A stretch of DNA of 64,000 nucleotides from CAVVZJ01 sp963752755 (GTDB taxonomy: Bacteria; Planctomycetota; Planctomycetia; Isosphaerales; Isosphaeraceae): contig CAVVZJ010000001.1 of NCBI GenBank assembly GCA_963752755.1, positions 2,046,001-2,110,000 of the forward strand, in the 5' to 3' direction. Shown piece after piece: positions 39,743-49,206 of the stretch. Position 1 is the first letter of the stretch. Each line of letters begins with the position of its first letter. The notes below the pieces were generated by a model. It saw only the letters and a program-made list of their open reading frames with translations. It was not told the origin of the DNA and made no database searches. The translations under genes and the position numbers were made by a program.

Positions 39743-41062
39743 ATGATGGAGTTGGCCTACGGTTCCAGTCGCGCTTGCGACGGCATCACGCGACGCAACT
39801 TCCTCCGGGTTGGGGCGCTGGGAGCCCTCGGATTGTCGTTGCCCGACCTGCTGCGCGCCCAGGCTCAGGCCGCCGGTTCAGGTCAGGACGTCTCGTGTGT
39901 GCTGATCTGGCTGCAGGGAGGCATCAGCCACATCGACAGCTTCGATCCGAAACCCGAAGCTCCAAGCGAGATCCGTGGCGAGTTCGACGCGATCGCGACG
40001 AACGTGCCCGGCATCCGGCTCTGCAGCCCTTTGCCGATGCTCGCACAGCACCAGGACAAGTTCGCCATCCTCCGTTCGCTCAACCCGCGCAACGGCTCGC
40101 ACGGTGTCGCGGACGCCTACATGATGAGCGGCCACCCGTTCTCTCCAGCGATCACCTATCCGAGCTATGGGGCGGTCATCGCTCGCGAGAAGGGGGATCG
40201 GACGAGCCTTCCGTCCTACGTCCAGGTCGGCACCTCGATCGACCAGCGATTCGGCGGCGGCGTGGCTGGGTTCCTCGGCGACCAGTACAACCCGTTTGTC
40301 CTGCCGGGCGATGCCTCGCGCCCAAACTTCTCCGTGCGTGACGTCAGCCTCTCCGGCTCCACCGACCGCGGCCGATTCGACCGCCGGATGCGCGTTCTAA
40401 ACGCCGTCGATACCTGGCAGTCGAAGTTGGAGGAATCGCCGGAATCCCTCGAAGCGACCGACAGCTTCTACGAAAAGGCGTACAGCCTGATCACCTCCCC
40501 CGAGGCCAAGCGAGCGTTTGATCTCTCCCTGGAAGACCCACGTCAACGCGACCGCTACGGCCGCCACTCGCTCGGTCACGGCTGCCTGCTTGCCCGCCGT
40601 CTGATCGAGTCCGGCACCCGGTTCGTCACCGTCACCGACGGCGGCTGGGACACCCACCAGAACAACTTCCGCTCCCTCGAGGACCGCCTCCTACCCCGCC
40701 TCGACTCCGCGCTGTCGGCTCTCCTCCAGGACCTCCAGGACCGCGGACGGCTCGACTCGACTTTGGTCGTTGTCCTCAGTGACTTCGGTCGCACACCCAA
40801 GGTTAACCCCTCGGCCGGTCGCGATCACTGGTCGACTGCCTCCCTCGCCCTCTTCGCCGGCGCCGGGATCAAGCCCGGCCAGGCCGTCGGCTCGACCAAC
40901 ACCCTCGGCGAGTCGCCGGTGAACCTACCGTACTACACCGAGGACGTCGCCGCCACCATCTACGAACGCCTCGGCATCCCCCTGAACACCACCCACATGA
41001 CCCCCGACGGCCGCCCGATCAAGGTCGTTTACGAGGGCAAGCCGATCCGAGAGCTGCTCTGA
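39743..41062 (+). CDS. DUF1501 protein with Tat signal
   Basis: The N-terminus has a twin-arginine export signal (TRRNFLRVGALGALGLSLPD). The DUF1501 (sulfatase-like fold) body shows LIWLQGGISHIDSFDPKPEA, SHGVADAYMMSGHPFSP, GHGCLLARRLIESGTRFVTV, GGWDTHQNNF and VVLSDFGRTPKVN. Length 439 aa is typical. An AAGGAG-like site near 39729 supports the ATG at 39743 (39746 is also possible). Such proteins usually pair with DUF1549/DUF1553 proteins, as here within 700 bases, and are inferred to act on sulfated or otherwise complex organic matter in the periplasm; no member's reaction can be read from this sequence. Confidence 0.93.
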   Translation: MMELAYGSSRACDGITRRNFLRVGALGALGLSLPDLLRAQAQAAGSGQDVSCVLIWLQGGISHIDSFDPKPEAPSEIRGEFDAIATNVPGIRLCSPLPMLAQHQDKFAILRSLNPRNGSHGVADAYMMSGHPFSPAITYPSYGAVIAREKGDRTSLPSYVQVGTSIDQRFGGGVAGFLGDQYNPFVLPGDASRPNFSVRDVSLSGSTDRGRFDRRMRVLNAVDTWQSKLEESPESLEATDSFYEKAYSLITSPEAKRAFDLSLEDPRQRDRYGRHSLGHGCLLARRLIESGTRFVTVTDGGWDTHQNNFRSLEDRLLPRLDSALSALLQDLQDRGRLDSTLVVVLSDFGRTPKVNPSAGRDHWSTASLALFAGAGIKPGQAVGSTNTLGESPVNLPYYTEDVAATIYERLGIPLNTTHMTPDGRPIKVVYEGKPIRELL

Positions 41063-41233
41063 TCCGTGATCGGCCGTACCAGTCGTTCAACCATCGCGGG
41101 GCGTGCAGGACACACCGGCAAGGGCCGGATTCCCTGACACGCCCCCGCGTCGTCACACGACCGGCGCCGCTTGCCCGCTTGGATTCCGCAGCTTCGTCTG
41201 CGACAATAACCCTGGTATCCGGGGGCTCCGAGT

Positions 41234-41635
41234 ATGTGGGCCGACTGGGACGACCACATCGAAAAGTTGTTCCTCAAGCAAGCCCGAGGAATCCTCCTGA
41301 GATGTGAGGTTGTTGATCTCTCCCTGGGACGCCTGACATACGAGGGACGATTCGACCGGGTCGAACCGCTCCTGCGACGATTGCTCGCCGAGCAACTCGG
41401 AGATTAGATCAAGTCGTGGACCGAATACGACGAAGAAGGCCCCGTCGAGAGCCAACATTATATGCTGTTCCGTGACTCTCGCCTGATCATCTCTCACTTC
41501 GGCCGTCCTGACGACAGCACCCCCGAGCAACAGGAGGCCCTGAGGCGGGACATCCGCTCCCGAGTGAAGCGCCTGGCCGCCGAGATCCGGAGCCTGCTCC
41601 CGCAACTCGACCGGGAGTGCCGGAATCCGTCTTAG
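41234..41635 (+). pseudogene. Small gene interrupted by an in-frame TAG
   Basis: From the ATG at 41234 the frame encodes MWADWDDHIEKLFLKQARGI and 37 more residues, then meets TAG at 41405-41407. After it the same frame continues without a stop to 41635 with normal composition (KSWTEYDEEGPVESQHYMLF, RDSRLIISHFGRPDDSTPEQ). If the TAG were CAG (one transition), a 133-residue protein would result. It is read as a gene broken by a nonsense change or a base-call error. I do not recognise the family. Confidence 0.55.
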
Positions 41636-41704
41636 CCCCGACTCGACTCCTCAAGAATGCCCGCCCCCGCCCACGACCCCACCCGCCGCGGGAGAATCCG
41701 TTCC

Positions 41705-44026
41705 ATGCCCCGAATCAACCGGCCCGCCGGGCTACTCGCATCCACCCTCCTCCTCTCGACCCTGGCCCTGGCTGACGAGAAGACGACCGAGATGGCTCCG
41801 GCGGCACCCGTCGAGTCGTATAGCCCCGAACAGCTCGATCACTGGGCCTACCAGCCGATCTCCCGCCCCGAACCTCCGACCGTCCGCGAGGAATCGTGGG
41901 TCCGCAACCCGATCGACCGCTTCATCCTCGCGGGCATCGAGGAGATGGAGTTCCAGCACGCCCCTGAGGCGAGCCGGGTGGACCTGATCCGTCGCTTGAC
42001 GTTCGACCTCACCGGCCTGCCACCGACGCCCGCCGAGGTCGCTCGATTTCTGGCCGACGACCGGCCGGGTGCCTACGAGCGGCTCGTCGATCGCCTGCTG
42101 GCCTCACCCGCCTACGGCGAGCGCCGGGCGCAGCACTGGCTCGACCTGGCCCACTACGCCGACACCAACGGCTTCGAGCTGGACGCCGAGCGTCCCGACG
42201 CCTGGCGCTTCCGCGACTGGGTCGTCAACGCCCTCAACGACGACATGCCCTACGATGAATTCCTCACCCTCCAGCTCGCCGGCGACGAGGCCCGCCCCGG
42301 CGACCCGATGGCCCTGATCGCCACCGGCTTCGCCCGCTGCGGCCCGCGCGAGGTCGTCGGCGGCAACATCGACCCGGAGGTCAAGCGTCAATCCGAGCTG
42401 ACCGAGATCACCGGCACCGTCGGCTCCGTCTTCCTCGGCCTGACCGTCGCCTGCGCCCGCTGCCACGACCACAAGTTCGACGCCATCCCGACGACCGACT
42501 ACTACCGCCTCCAGTCCTTCTTCGCCGCCGCCCAGATGGTCGAGAAGCCGATCGCCTCCGAGGACGAGGAGAAGGCGTACAACGAGGCGAGGAAGGCTGT
42601 CGCCGAACAGGTCAAGCCTCTCAAGGCGAAGATGGCCGAGCTGGAAGCCCCTTACCGCAAGGCGATCCGCGATGAGAAGGAGAAAACGCTCAGCATCGAG
42701 GAGCGGGCCGTCCTCGCGATCCCCGCGAAGGACCGTACTCCCGTCCAGAAGAAGATGGCCGCCGGCGCCAACAAGGCCCTCCAGATCCGCTGGGAGGAGG
42801 TCGCCGAAGCCGTCGCGATGAACCCCGACGACCACGCCGAGCGCGAGCGCCTCAAGCGGGCCATCCACGAGATCGAGGTGACTCTACCGCATCCACCCGC
42901 CAAGGCGATGGCCTTGGCCGAAGACGGCACTAAGAAAGCCCCCGACTCCTTCGTCCTCCAGCGCGGCGACGTGAAGCACAAAGGTGCCCGCGTCGAGCCC
43001 CGACCCCCCGGCGTCCTCCTGGCGAGCCTCTCCGAACCGTCCTTCGGCCCGATCCCCGAGACGCCCGCCACAACCGGCCGACGCCTCGCCCTCGCCCGCT
43101 GGCTGTCCCGGCCCGACCACCCCTTGACCGCCCGCGTGATCGTCAACCGCCTCTGGCAGCACCACTTCGGCCGGGGGATCGTCGCCACCCCCAGCGACCT
43201 CGGCGTCCGCGGCGAGCTGCCCAGCTACCCCGAACTCCTCGACTGGCTCGCCTCCGAGCTGATCGCCAACGGCTGGCACCACAAGCCCATCCACCGCCTG
43301 ATGGTCACTTCGGCCGCCTACCGCCAGTCCTCGCGTTATCGCAACGACCCGCAAGCCCGCGACGACCCCGACAACCTGCTCGTCTGGCGGATGGAGCGCC
43401 GCCGCCTCGACGCCGAAGCCATCCGCGACGCCTTCCTCGCCGCCTCCGGCTCCTTGAACTCGAAGATGGGCGGCCCCGGCGTCCGCGTCCCGATCGAGAA
43501 GGCGATCGAGGACCTGATCTTCACCGAGGCCGAGGTCGTGGACCTCTGGCCCGAGACACCCGACCCTTCCGAGCACGACCGCCGCTCGCTCTACCTCTAC
43601 CGCAAGCGCAACGTCCGCTACCCCATGTTCGACGCCTTCGACGCCCCCGACACCCAGACCGCCTGCCCCCGCCGCGACGTCAGCACCCACGCCCTCCAAC
43701 CCTTGATCCTCCTCAACAGCGCCTTCGCCATCGACCGCGCCCGGGCCTTCGCCGGCCGCGTCCTCTTCGAGTCCGACTCGACCGATTCCCGGATCGCCCA
43801 TGCTTACATGATCACCCTCGCCCGCGACCCCAGCCCCGCCGAACTCGCCCAGGCCCGTTCCTTCCTGACGAGCCAGTCTGACCTGCTTTGTCGCCTCGCC
43901 TCCGACGGCCAGCCCCTCGCCCGCCCCTCCCCCGTCCCCGACGCCATGCCCCCCGCCGAGGCCGCCGCCTGGGTGGACTTCGCCGCCGCGATGCTCAACC
44001 GCAACGAATTCCTCTACGTCCCGTGA
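41705..44026 (+). CDS. DUF1549/DUF1553 secreted protein
   Basis: A 773-residue protein with a signal peptide (GLLASTLLLSTLALA). The DUF1549 domain begins near residue 70 (NPIDRFILAGIEEMEFQHAP, RRLTFDLTGLPPTPAE, WLDLAHYADTNGFELD). A CARCHDHKFDAI motif, resembling a c-type haem CXXCH site, sits near 250; this motif is common in the family. The DUF1553 domain fills the C-terminal part (RLALARWLSRPDHPLTARVI, NRLWQHHFGRGIV, VTSAAYRQSSRY). The PSCyt1 module that often precedes DUF1549 is absent. The start is placed before the signal peptide; the frame is open to 41657. It lies between two DUF1501 genes. Confidence 0.93.
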   Translation: MPRINRPAGLLASTLLLSTLALADEKTTEMAPAAPVESYSPEQLDHWAYQPISRPEPPTVREESWVRNPIDRFILAGIEEMEFQHAPEASRVDLIRRLTFDLTGLPPTPAEVARFLADDRPGAYERLVDRLLASPAYGERRAQHWLDLAHYADTNGFELDAERPDAWRFRDWVVNALNDDMPYDEFLTLQLAGDEARPGDPMALIATGFARCGPREVVGGNIDPEVKRQSELTEITGTVGSVFLGLTVACARCHDHKFDAIPTTDYYRLQSFFAAAQMVEKPIASEDEEKAYNEARKAVAEQVKPLKAKMAELEAPYRKAIRDEKEKTLSIEERAVLAIPAKDRTPVQKKMAAGANKALQIRWEEVAEAVAMNPDDHAERERLKRAIHEIEVTLPHPPAKAMALAEDGTKKAPDSFVLQRGDVKHKGARVEPRPPGVLLASLSEPSFGPIPETPATTGRRLALARWLSRPDHPLTARVIVNRLWQHHFGRGIVATPSDLGVRGELPSYPELLDWLASELIANGWHHKPIHRLMVTSAAYRQSSRYRNDPQARDDPDNLLVWRMERRRLDAEAIRDAFLAASGSLNSKMGGPGVRVPIEKAIEDLIFTEAEVVDLWPETPDPSEHDRRSLYLYRKRNVRYPMFDAFDAPDTQTACPRRDVSTHALQPLILLNSAFAIDRARAFAGRVLFESDSTDSRIAHAYMITLARDPSPAELAQARSFLTSQSDLLCRLASDGQPLARPSPVPDAMPPAEAAAWVDFAAAMLNRNEFLYVP

Positions 44027-44035
44027 GGCCCCCCG

Positions 44036-44684
44036 ATGGCGATCGCGACTGGCAACATCCGCACAGTTAAAGATCTGATCGACCGCCTTCGAGGTATCCC
44101 TCCGGAACGTATCCTGACTCCATCCCTTACCCGGGACCGCGACCGAGCAGGATGTGCTCGAAGTCGATGCCCACGAAGACCGGATTTGCGAGCTGATCGA
44201 AGGCGTCCTCGTGGAGAAGCCCATGGGTTTGAGGGAATCCTTGCTGGCGGTCGCCCTGGCCGGTTTGTTGCGGGATTACGTCATGCCGCGGAATCTTGGC
44301 CTGGTGACAGGCACCTACGGCACGATCAAGCTGTTCCCTGGCCTCGTCCGCATCCCCGACGTCGCGTTTCTCTCCTGGGACCGCATTCCCGGTGGCCGCG
44401 TCCCCAAGGAACCGATCCCGCAACTCGTCCCCGACCTCGCGATCGAAGTTCTCAGCATCTCCAACACCAAGGCCGAGATGGAGCGCAAGCGTGGCGAAAA
44501 CTTCGCCGCAGGCGTCCGCCTGATCTGGGAAGTCGAGCCGGACGACCGGACCGTCGCCGTCTTTCGCCCCGATGGAACAAGCACCTTGCTCGACGCCTCC
44601 CAAACGCTCGACGGCGCCGTCGTCCTCCCCGGCTTCCGCCTCCATCTGGCCGAACTCTTCGCCGAACTCGACCGCCAGGGCTGA
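44036..44684 (+). CDS. Uma2-family (DUF820) restriction-endonuclease-like protein, frameshifted
   Basis: After the DUF1553 gene by 9 bases, an ATG starts MAIATGNIRTVKDLIDRLRGIPPERI; the frame must change near 44115 to continue as PLPGTATEQDVLEVDAHED, which matches the usual Uma2 N-terminus. The body has the PD-(D/E)XK-like fold signatures: ICELIEGVLVEKPMG, GLVRIPDVAFLSWDRIP, PDLAIEVLSISNTKAEM and ENFAAGVRLIWEVEP. These proteins are abundant in planctomycetes and cyanobacteria; their biological role is not established. The frameshift is probably a sequence error because both halves are well conserved. Confidence 0.8.
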
Positions 44685-44720
44685 ATCGATCCCGCCCGAA
44701 ACCGACGAGGAAACCCGCCG

Positions 44721-46174
44721 ATGTCCGAACGCCGCCCCCACCGCTGCCCCGGTCCCCAGCCGTTCCTGCCGCGGAGCCGTCGCGAGTTCCTCAAGGCTGT
44801 CGGCGGCGGGTTCGGCCTGCTCGGACTGGCGCACCTGCTCGAATCGGAGTCGCGAGGGGCCGAGCCGAAGAACCCGCTCGCCCCGAAGCCGCCGCACTTC
44901 CCGGCGCGAGCGAAGCGCTGCATCTTCCTCTTCATGGTCGGCGGCCCGAGCCACATCGACACCTTCGACCCCAAGCCCGCCCTCAACGCCCTCGACGGCC
45001 AGCCTCTCCCGCCCAGTTTCGGCAAGGTCCATAGCCAGTTCCTCGAAGACGACCCGATCTGTCTCGGCAGCCATCGCAAGTTCGGCAAGTACGGCGCGTC
45101 GGGGTTGGACATGTCCGACCTCGTCCCCCACATGCACCAACACGCCGACACGATCGCCCTGATCCGGTCGTGCCACGTCGATAGCGTGATCCACGCCCCG
45201 GCGCATTACCAGATGAACTGCGGCCGGATCTTCATGGGCTATCCGAGCCTGGGGAGCTGGGTCACGTACGGTCTCGGCTCAGAGAGCGAGAACTTGCCCT
45301 CCTTCGTCGTGATGACTCAGCCCGAGGGCACACCCGAGGGTGGTGCCCCTTGCTGGGGGGCTGGCTTCCTCCCGGCCGTTCACCAGGGGACCCTCTTCCG
45401 CAATGGTCCCAACCCGATCCTCAACCTCCAACCCGCCACCAACGAGTTCTCCCCCCCCAGCGTCGCCGGACCCTCGACCTCCTCCGCGCCATGAACGAGG
45501 CCGACGTCGACCCCGCCGACGCCGAGCTTTCCGCCCGAATCGCTAGCTACGAACTGGCCTTCCGCATGCAAGCCGAGGCCCCCGAGGCCGTCGAACTGTC
45601 TCGCGAGACCGAGGAAACGAAACGCCTCTACGGGCTCGACAACGATCGAACTGCCGAGTTCGGCACGCGCTGCCTGCTCGCTCGCCGTCTGGTCGAGCGA
45701 GGCGTCCGCTTCGTCCAGGTCTATTCCGGCGGCGGTCCAGTCGCCGTCCAGTGGGACGCCCACGACGACGTGGACGCCAATCACGAGAAGATGTGCGGTA
45801 TGACCGACCAGCCCGTCGCCGCCTTGCTCACCGACCTGAAGCGGCGCGGCCTGCTCGACGAGACCCTGGTCGTCTGGGGCGGCGAGTTCGGCCGCACGCC
45901 CGTCTCCCAGGGGGGCAGCCGCGGCCGCGACCACAACGCCACCGGTTTCACCATGTGGATGGCCGGCGGCGGCGTTCAGGGCGGCACTGTCCTTGGCGCC
46001 ACCGACGAGATCGGCCTGAACGCCATTGAGGAGCCCGCGCACGTCAACGACCTCCACGCCACGATTCTGCACTCGATGGGCCTCGACCACAAGCGCCTGA
46101 CGTTTCTCCACAGCGGTCGGGACGAACGTCTCACCGATGTCGGCGGCCGGGTGCTCACGAGGCTCTTCGCGTGA
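44721..46174 (+). CDS. DUF1501 protein with Tat signal, frameshifted in a C run
   Basis: A second DUF1501 protein: Tat signal SRREFLKAVGGGFGLLGLAH, then RCIFLFMVGGPSHIDTFDPK, CHVDSVIHAPAHYQMNCGRI, GTRCLLARRLVERGVRFVQV, VVWGGEFGRTPVSQGG, GRDHNATGFTMWMAGGGVQG and HATILHSMGLDHKRLTFLHS. The frame changes at a run of eight C bases near 45452, between FSPPSVAGP and LDLLRAMNEADVDPADAELS; correcting one base gives a continuous protein of about 484 residues. It follows the Uma2 gene and is the partner of the DUF1549/1553 protein upstream. Confidence 0.9.
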
Positions 46175-46238
46175 CACCATGAGCGAGTGTCTCTGTTTGC
46201 CGGATTCTGCAGCTGCACCCTCATAATTGTTTATTGTT

Positions 46239-46865
46239 TTATTCGCTGGTGAACGGGGAGTCCTTCGATCGCGCCTCTGCTACAGCCCTGTGATAGTCGT
46301 CGGGCGTGTTGAGGTTACAGAGGGTGTCGAAGGTCGGGTCGATGTCGCCAAGCTCGTCAGCGTGGACGACCCGGGTCCGGACCGACTCCATCAGGAAGAC
46401 AGGGCGAAGGCGATCCTGGGCGAGGAGGGCGTCGATCGCGTGGAGTACCGACGAGCGACGGTAGAGGGCGGCGAGGGGGTGATGGAAGCCGTCCACGAAC
46501 GGGATAGCGAGGTCGTGGTCGCCGATGAGAGTCTGAAGGCGAGCGATCCAGGCGGGTTGGAGGAAGGGTACGTCGGTGGCTGTGGCGTACGTCAGCTCAA
46601 CCACGGCAGGCAAGGCCGACAGGCCGGCGGCGATCCCCTGGAGGGGGCCTCGGTCGGAGACGGGGTCGCGGACGATCGTCACCTCGGGAGGCAATTTGGG
46701 CACCTCCTGGCCCTCGGCGGCCACGATGACGATCGGGCAGGCGGCCTCGGAGACGAGGCGGACGACCCGCTGGAGTAAGACCTCAGGCCCGAAGGGCAGC
46801 CAGGCTTTCGGGCGGCCCATCCGACGACTTCGGCCACCGCAGAGCACAATGGCGCCGGGGAGCAT
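46239..46865 (-). CDS. mobA: Molybdenum cofactor guanylyltransferase
   Basis: MobA adds GMP to molybdopterin to form the guanine-dinucleotide cofactor used by formate dehydrogenases and other DMSO-reductase-family enzymes. The nucleotide-binding loop is AIVLCGGRSRRMGRPKAWLP at the N-terminus; TATDVPFL carries the metal-binding Asp, and RDPVSDRGPLQGIAAGL is the family's second block. The ATG at 46865 is fixed by this motif at residue 2, although the frame is open further upstream inside the neighbouring gene's end. Length 208 aa is normal. It sits downstream of two moeA genes on one strand. Confidence 0.93.
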   Translation of the reverse strand: MLPGAIVLCGGRSRRMGRPKAWLPFGPEVLLQRVVRLVSEAACPIVIVAAEGQEVPKLPPEVTIVRDPVSDRGPLQGIAAGLSALPAVVELTYATATDVPFLQPAWIARLQTLIGDHDLAIPFVDGFHHPLAALYRRSSVLHAIDALLAQDRLRPVFLMESVRTRVVHADELGDIDPTFDTLCNLNTPDDYHRAVAEARSKDSPFTSE

Positions 46866-46980
46866 GGGAAAGTTCTCCAGGATGAAGAGAGAGTCGAGCA
46901 CTCCGTGTTCTGGTCGTTGACCGCGGGTTGATAACTTTGGACAGGGTGGTGGCGGGTCAGATCGTCGGTCACTCGTCCGA

Positions 46981-48927
46981 TCAAGACAGTGCGGCTCCGG
47001 AGGAAAGGGGGGCCGGATCGAAGCCGAGTTCAGCCAGGCGGCAGCGTGCGTCGGGGGAGGCCAGGAGACGGCGGAAGGCGGCGACTGGGGGACGGTCCCA
47101 GCGGTCTGTGGGGATGGCGAGGTCGTAGCGCTCGGCGCGGAGGGGGAGAAAGCCGAGAGCGTAGGAGGCGGCGACTGGGGCAATCGCAATGCCCCAGTCG
47201 GCACGTCCCTGGGCGACCGAGGCGGCGACGGCGTTGTGAGAGCGGGCCTCGACGGCGTGGCCGGGCGGGCGGCGGCCGTCGAGCAATGAATCGAGGAGGA
47301 CGCGGGTGCCGCTGCCTCGGTTGCGGTTGACCATCACGCAATGGGGGTCGTCGAGCGCGGAGGGGAAGATGTCCGCGAGCGAGCGGCCGGCGAAGCGGGG
47401 GTCGTCGGGGCGGAAGACGACGCCTTGCAAGCGGCCGTAGCCGGGGAGGAGGCGGACGCCGGGGGGAATAAAAGGCACGTTGTAGGTGTCGGTCTTCGGG
47501 TCAAGCAGGTGGATTCCGGCCAGGTCGCACTCGCCGCGGGCTGCGGCGGTGAGGCCGCCCTGAGAGCCGACCCAGAGGGTCTTGGAGGTGATCCCGTCGG
47601 CGGCAAGCAGGCCGAGCAGTGCGTCGAGGCCGACGCAGTGGGAGCCGATCGCGACGAGGTCGGCCGGGGCTGTGCCGCGGCCTAGAGGGGTGACGGAGAC
47701 GGGCTCGCCGGCATCGAAATATTCTTGATTTTTGGGGATGACGACGAAGCCGTCGGCCCGGCTGAAGGCGGTGACGGAACCGGACCCCTTGCCCATCGGG
47801 TAGGCGGCCAGGCCGTGGGGACCGTCGATGAGGCTGACCAGCAGATATTCGGTCCGCCCACGCTCGCTGTTGACCCGCACGGGCAAGGTGGCGTCGGTCG
47901 CGCCGCGGTCCTCGGGACGGAGGCCGGTGAGAAGGCGAAGCAAGGGGGCCACAAACTCGTGGAAAGTGAAGATGGCCGAGGTCGGGAAACCGGGGAGGAT
48001 CGCGACGGGTGTTGTCCCGACGGCTCCCAGGCAGACCGGCTTGCCGGGCTTGAGGGCGACGCCGTGGACGACGATTCCGGGAGATCGTCGGGCCAGGACG
48101 CGATAGGAGAGATCGCCGGCCCCCTTGCTCGTGCCGCCGCTGAGGAGGGCGACGTCGCATTCGATGGCTGCTTCAAGCACGGCGTCGAGGTGGGCCTCGT
48201 CGTCCCCGACGATGCCGATCCAGACCGGCAGGGCGCCCAGCTCGCGGATGGAGTCGGCGAGGATAGTGGCATTCGAGTCGTACACGGCGCCGGGGCGCCA
48301 GGGCTGGCCGGGGGCCAGGATCTCGTCGCCGGTGGAGACGATCGCGACGCTCGGGCGTCGGAAGACCGTCACCTCAGCGCGTCCGATGGCGGCGAGGACG
48401 CCGGTCTCGCGGGCTGTCAGGCGAGTGCCGCGGCGGAGGACGAGCTCGCCGCGGGCGATGTCGGTGCCGGCGAAGCTGACGCCGGTACCGGGGGCGACAG
48501 CCTTGCGGACGAGTACGGTGCCCTCGCGGAGGGAGGTGATCTCGACCATCGCCACCGCGTCGGCCCCGCGGGGAAGCATGCCGCCGGTGGCGATCGGGGT
48601 GGCGGTGCCGGGCTCGACCGGGAGGCGGGGGACGACGCCGGTCGAGAGTTCCTCGGGGTTGAGGCGGAGCGGGCGCGGGGTCTCCTCGGCGGCCCCGAAG
48701 GTGTCGGCGGAGCGGACGGCGAAGCCGTCGAGGTTGGAGCGGTCGAAGCCGGGAACGTCGAGGTCGGCGATCACATCGGATGACAGGACGCGGCCCAGGC
48801 AAGAGGAGAGGGGGACGCGCTCGGGATCAAGCGTGCGAGGACGGACTGCGTCGTGCCAAAGCCGTTCAGCGGCGTCGCGGTCTACCACGTCGAGGAACTG
48901 GGCCTGCTCGTGGGGCACGGGGATCAC
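46981..48927 (-). CDS. MoeA fused to a C-terminal periplasmic-binding/LysR-substrate-like domain
   Basis: Residues 1-410 are MoeA, which inserts molybdate into adenylylated molybdopterin: SNLDGFAVRSADTFG, IATGGMLPRGADAV, VSTGDEILAPGQ, LLSGGTSKGAGDLS and ILPGFPTSAIFTFHEF. Residues 430-640 form a PBP-like domain of the kind fused to MoeA in some bacteria and archaea (SHCVGLDALLGLLAADGITS, WVGSQGGLTAAARGECDLAG, MVNRNRGSGTRVLLDSLL, ASVAQGRADWGIAIAPVA); it may sense or deliver tungstate or molybdate. The start codon read here is GTG and has no strong ribosome-binding site, so the exact start is uncertain. Confidence 0.9.
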   Translation of the reverse strand: MIPVPHEQAQFLDVVDRDAAERLWHDAVRPRTLDPERVPLSSCLGRVLSSDVIADLDVPGFDRSNLDGFAVRSADTFGAAEETPRPLRLNPEELSTGVVPRLPVEPGTATPIATGGMLPRGADAVAMVEITSLREGTVLVRKAVAPGTGVSFAGTDIARGELVLRRGTRLTARETGVLAAIGRAEVTVFRRPSVAIVSTGDEILAPGQPWRPGAVYDSNATILADSIRELGALPVWIGIVGDDEAHLDAVLEAAIECDVALLSGGTSKGAGDLSYRVLARRSPGIVVHGVALKPGKPVCLGAVGTTPVAILPGFPTSAIFTFHEFVAPLLRLLTGLRPEDRGATDATLPVRVNSERGRTEYLLVSLIDGPHGLAAYPMGKGSGSVTAFSRADGFVVIPKNQEYFDAGEPVSVTPLGRGTAPADLVAIGSHCVGLDALLGLLAADGITSKTLWVGSQGGLTAAARGECDLAGIHLLDPKTDTYNVPFIPPGVRLLPGYGRLQGVVFRPDDPRFAGRSLADIFPSALDDPHCVMVNRNRGSGTRVLLDSLLDGRRPPGHAVEARSHNAVAASVAQGRADWGIAIAPVAASYALGFLPLRAERYDLAIPTDRWDRPPVAAFRRLLASPDARCRLAELGFDPAPLSSGAALS

Positions 48928-49206
48928 CGGGAGGTGGGAAAGTGGAGGGTCGTGAGCCTTCTTCGGAGGATCGAAGTTCGACAGACAAACTCCTCACAAA
49001 GTCACCAAGGACACAATCAAGTCATCCAGGAGCAATTTCGGAACTTGGAATGGCCTCTGGAACAGCCGGGGGCGGCTGTTCCACACGAAGGGGTTCCAGA
49101 AGGACCCTTAAGAAAACCAAATCGGGAAGTTGCCGCCAGACTCGTTGTGATCTTGGTGGCTTCGTGGTGAATCCGGTGACATCTTTCCAGTCAATTCACA
49201 GAGAAA
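48928..49206. other. Spacer between the two moeA genes with a hairpin
   Basis: About 280 bases. TGGAACAGCC at 49058-49067 pairs with GGCTGTTCCA at 49074-49083, a 10-bp stem with a six-base loop and no T run. It lies downstream of the moeA at 49207-50514 and may end or attenuate its transcript. No gene is supported. Confidence 0.4.

Noticed and set aside
42884..44224. Open frame of 446 codons on the minus strand
   Set aside because: It mirrors the DUF1549/DUF1553 gene in antisense and shows the low-complexity Gly/Val/Asp composition typical of such mirrors.
47725..48783. Open frame of 352 codons on the plus strand over the moeA fusion
   Set aside because: Antisense shadow with Gly/Asp/Ala-rich low-complexity translation.
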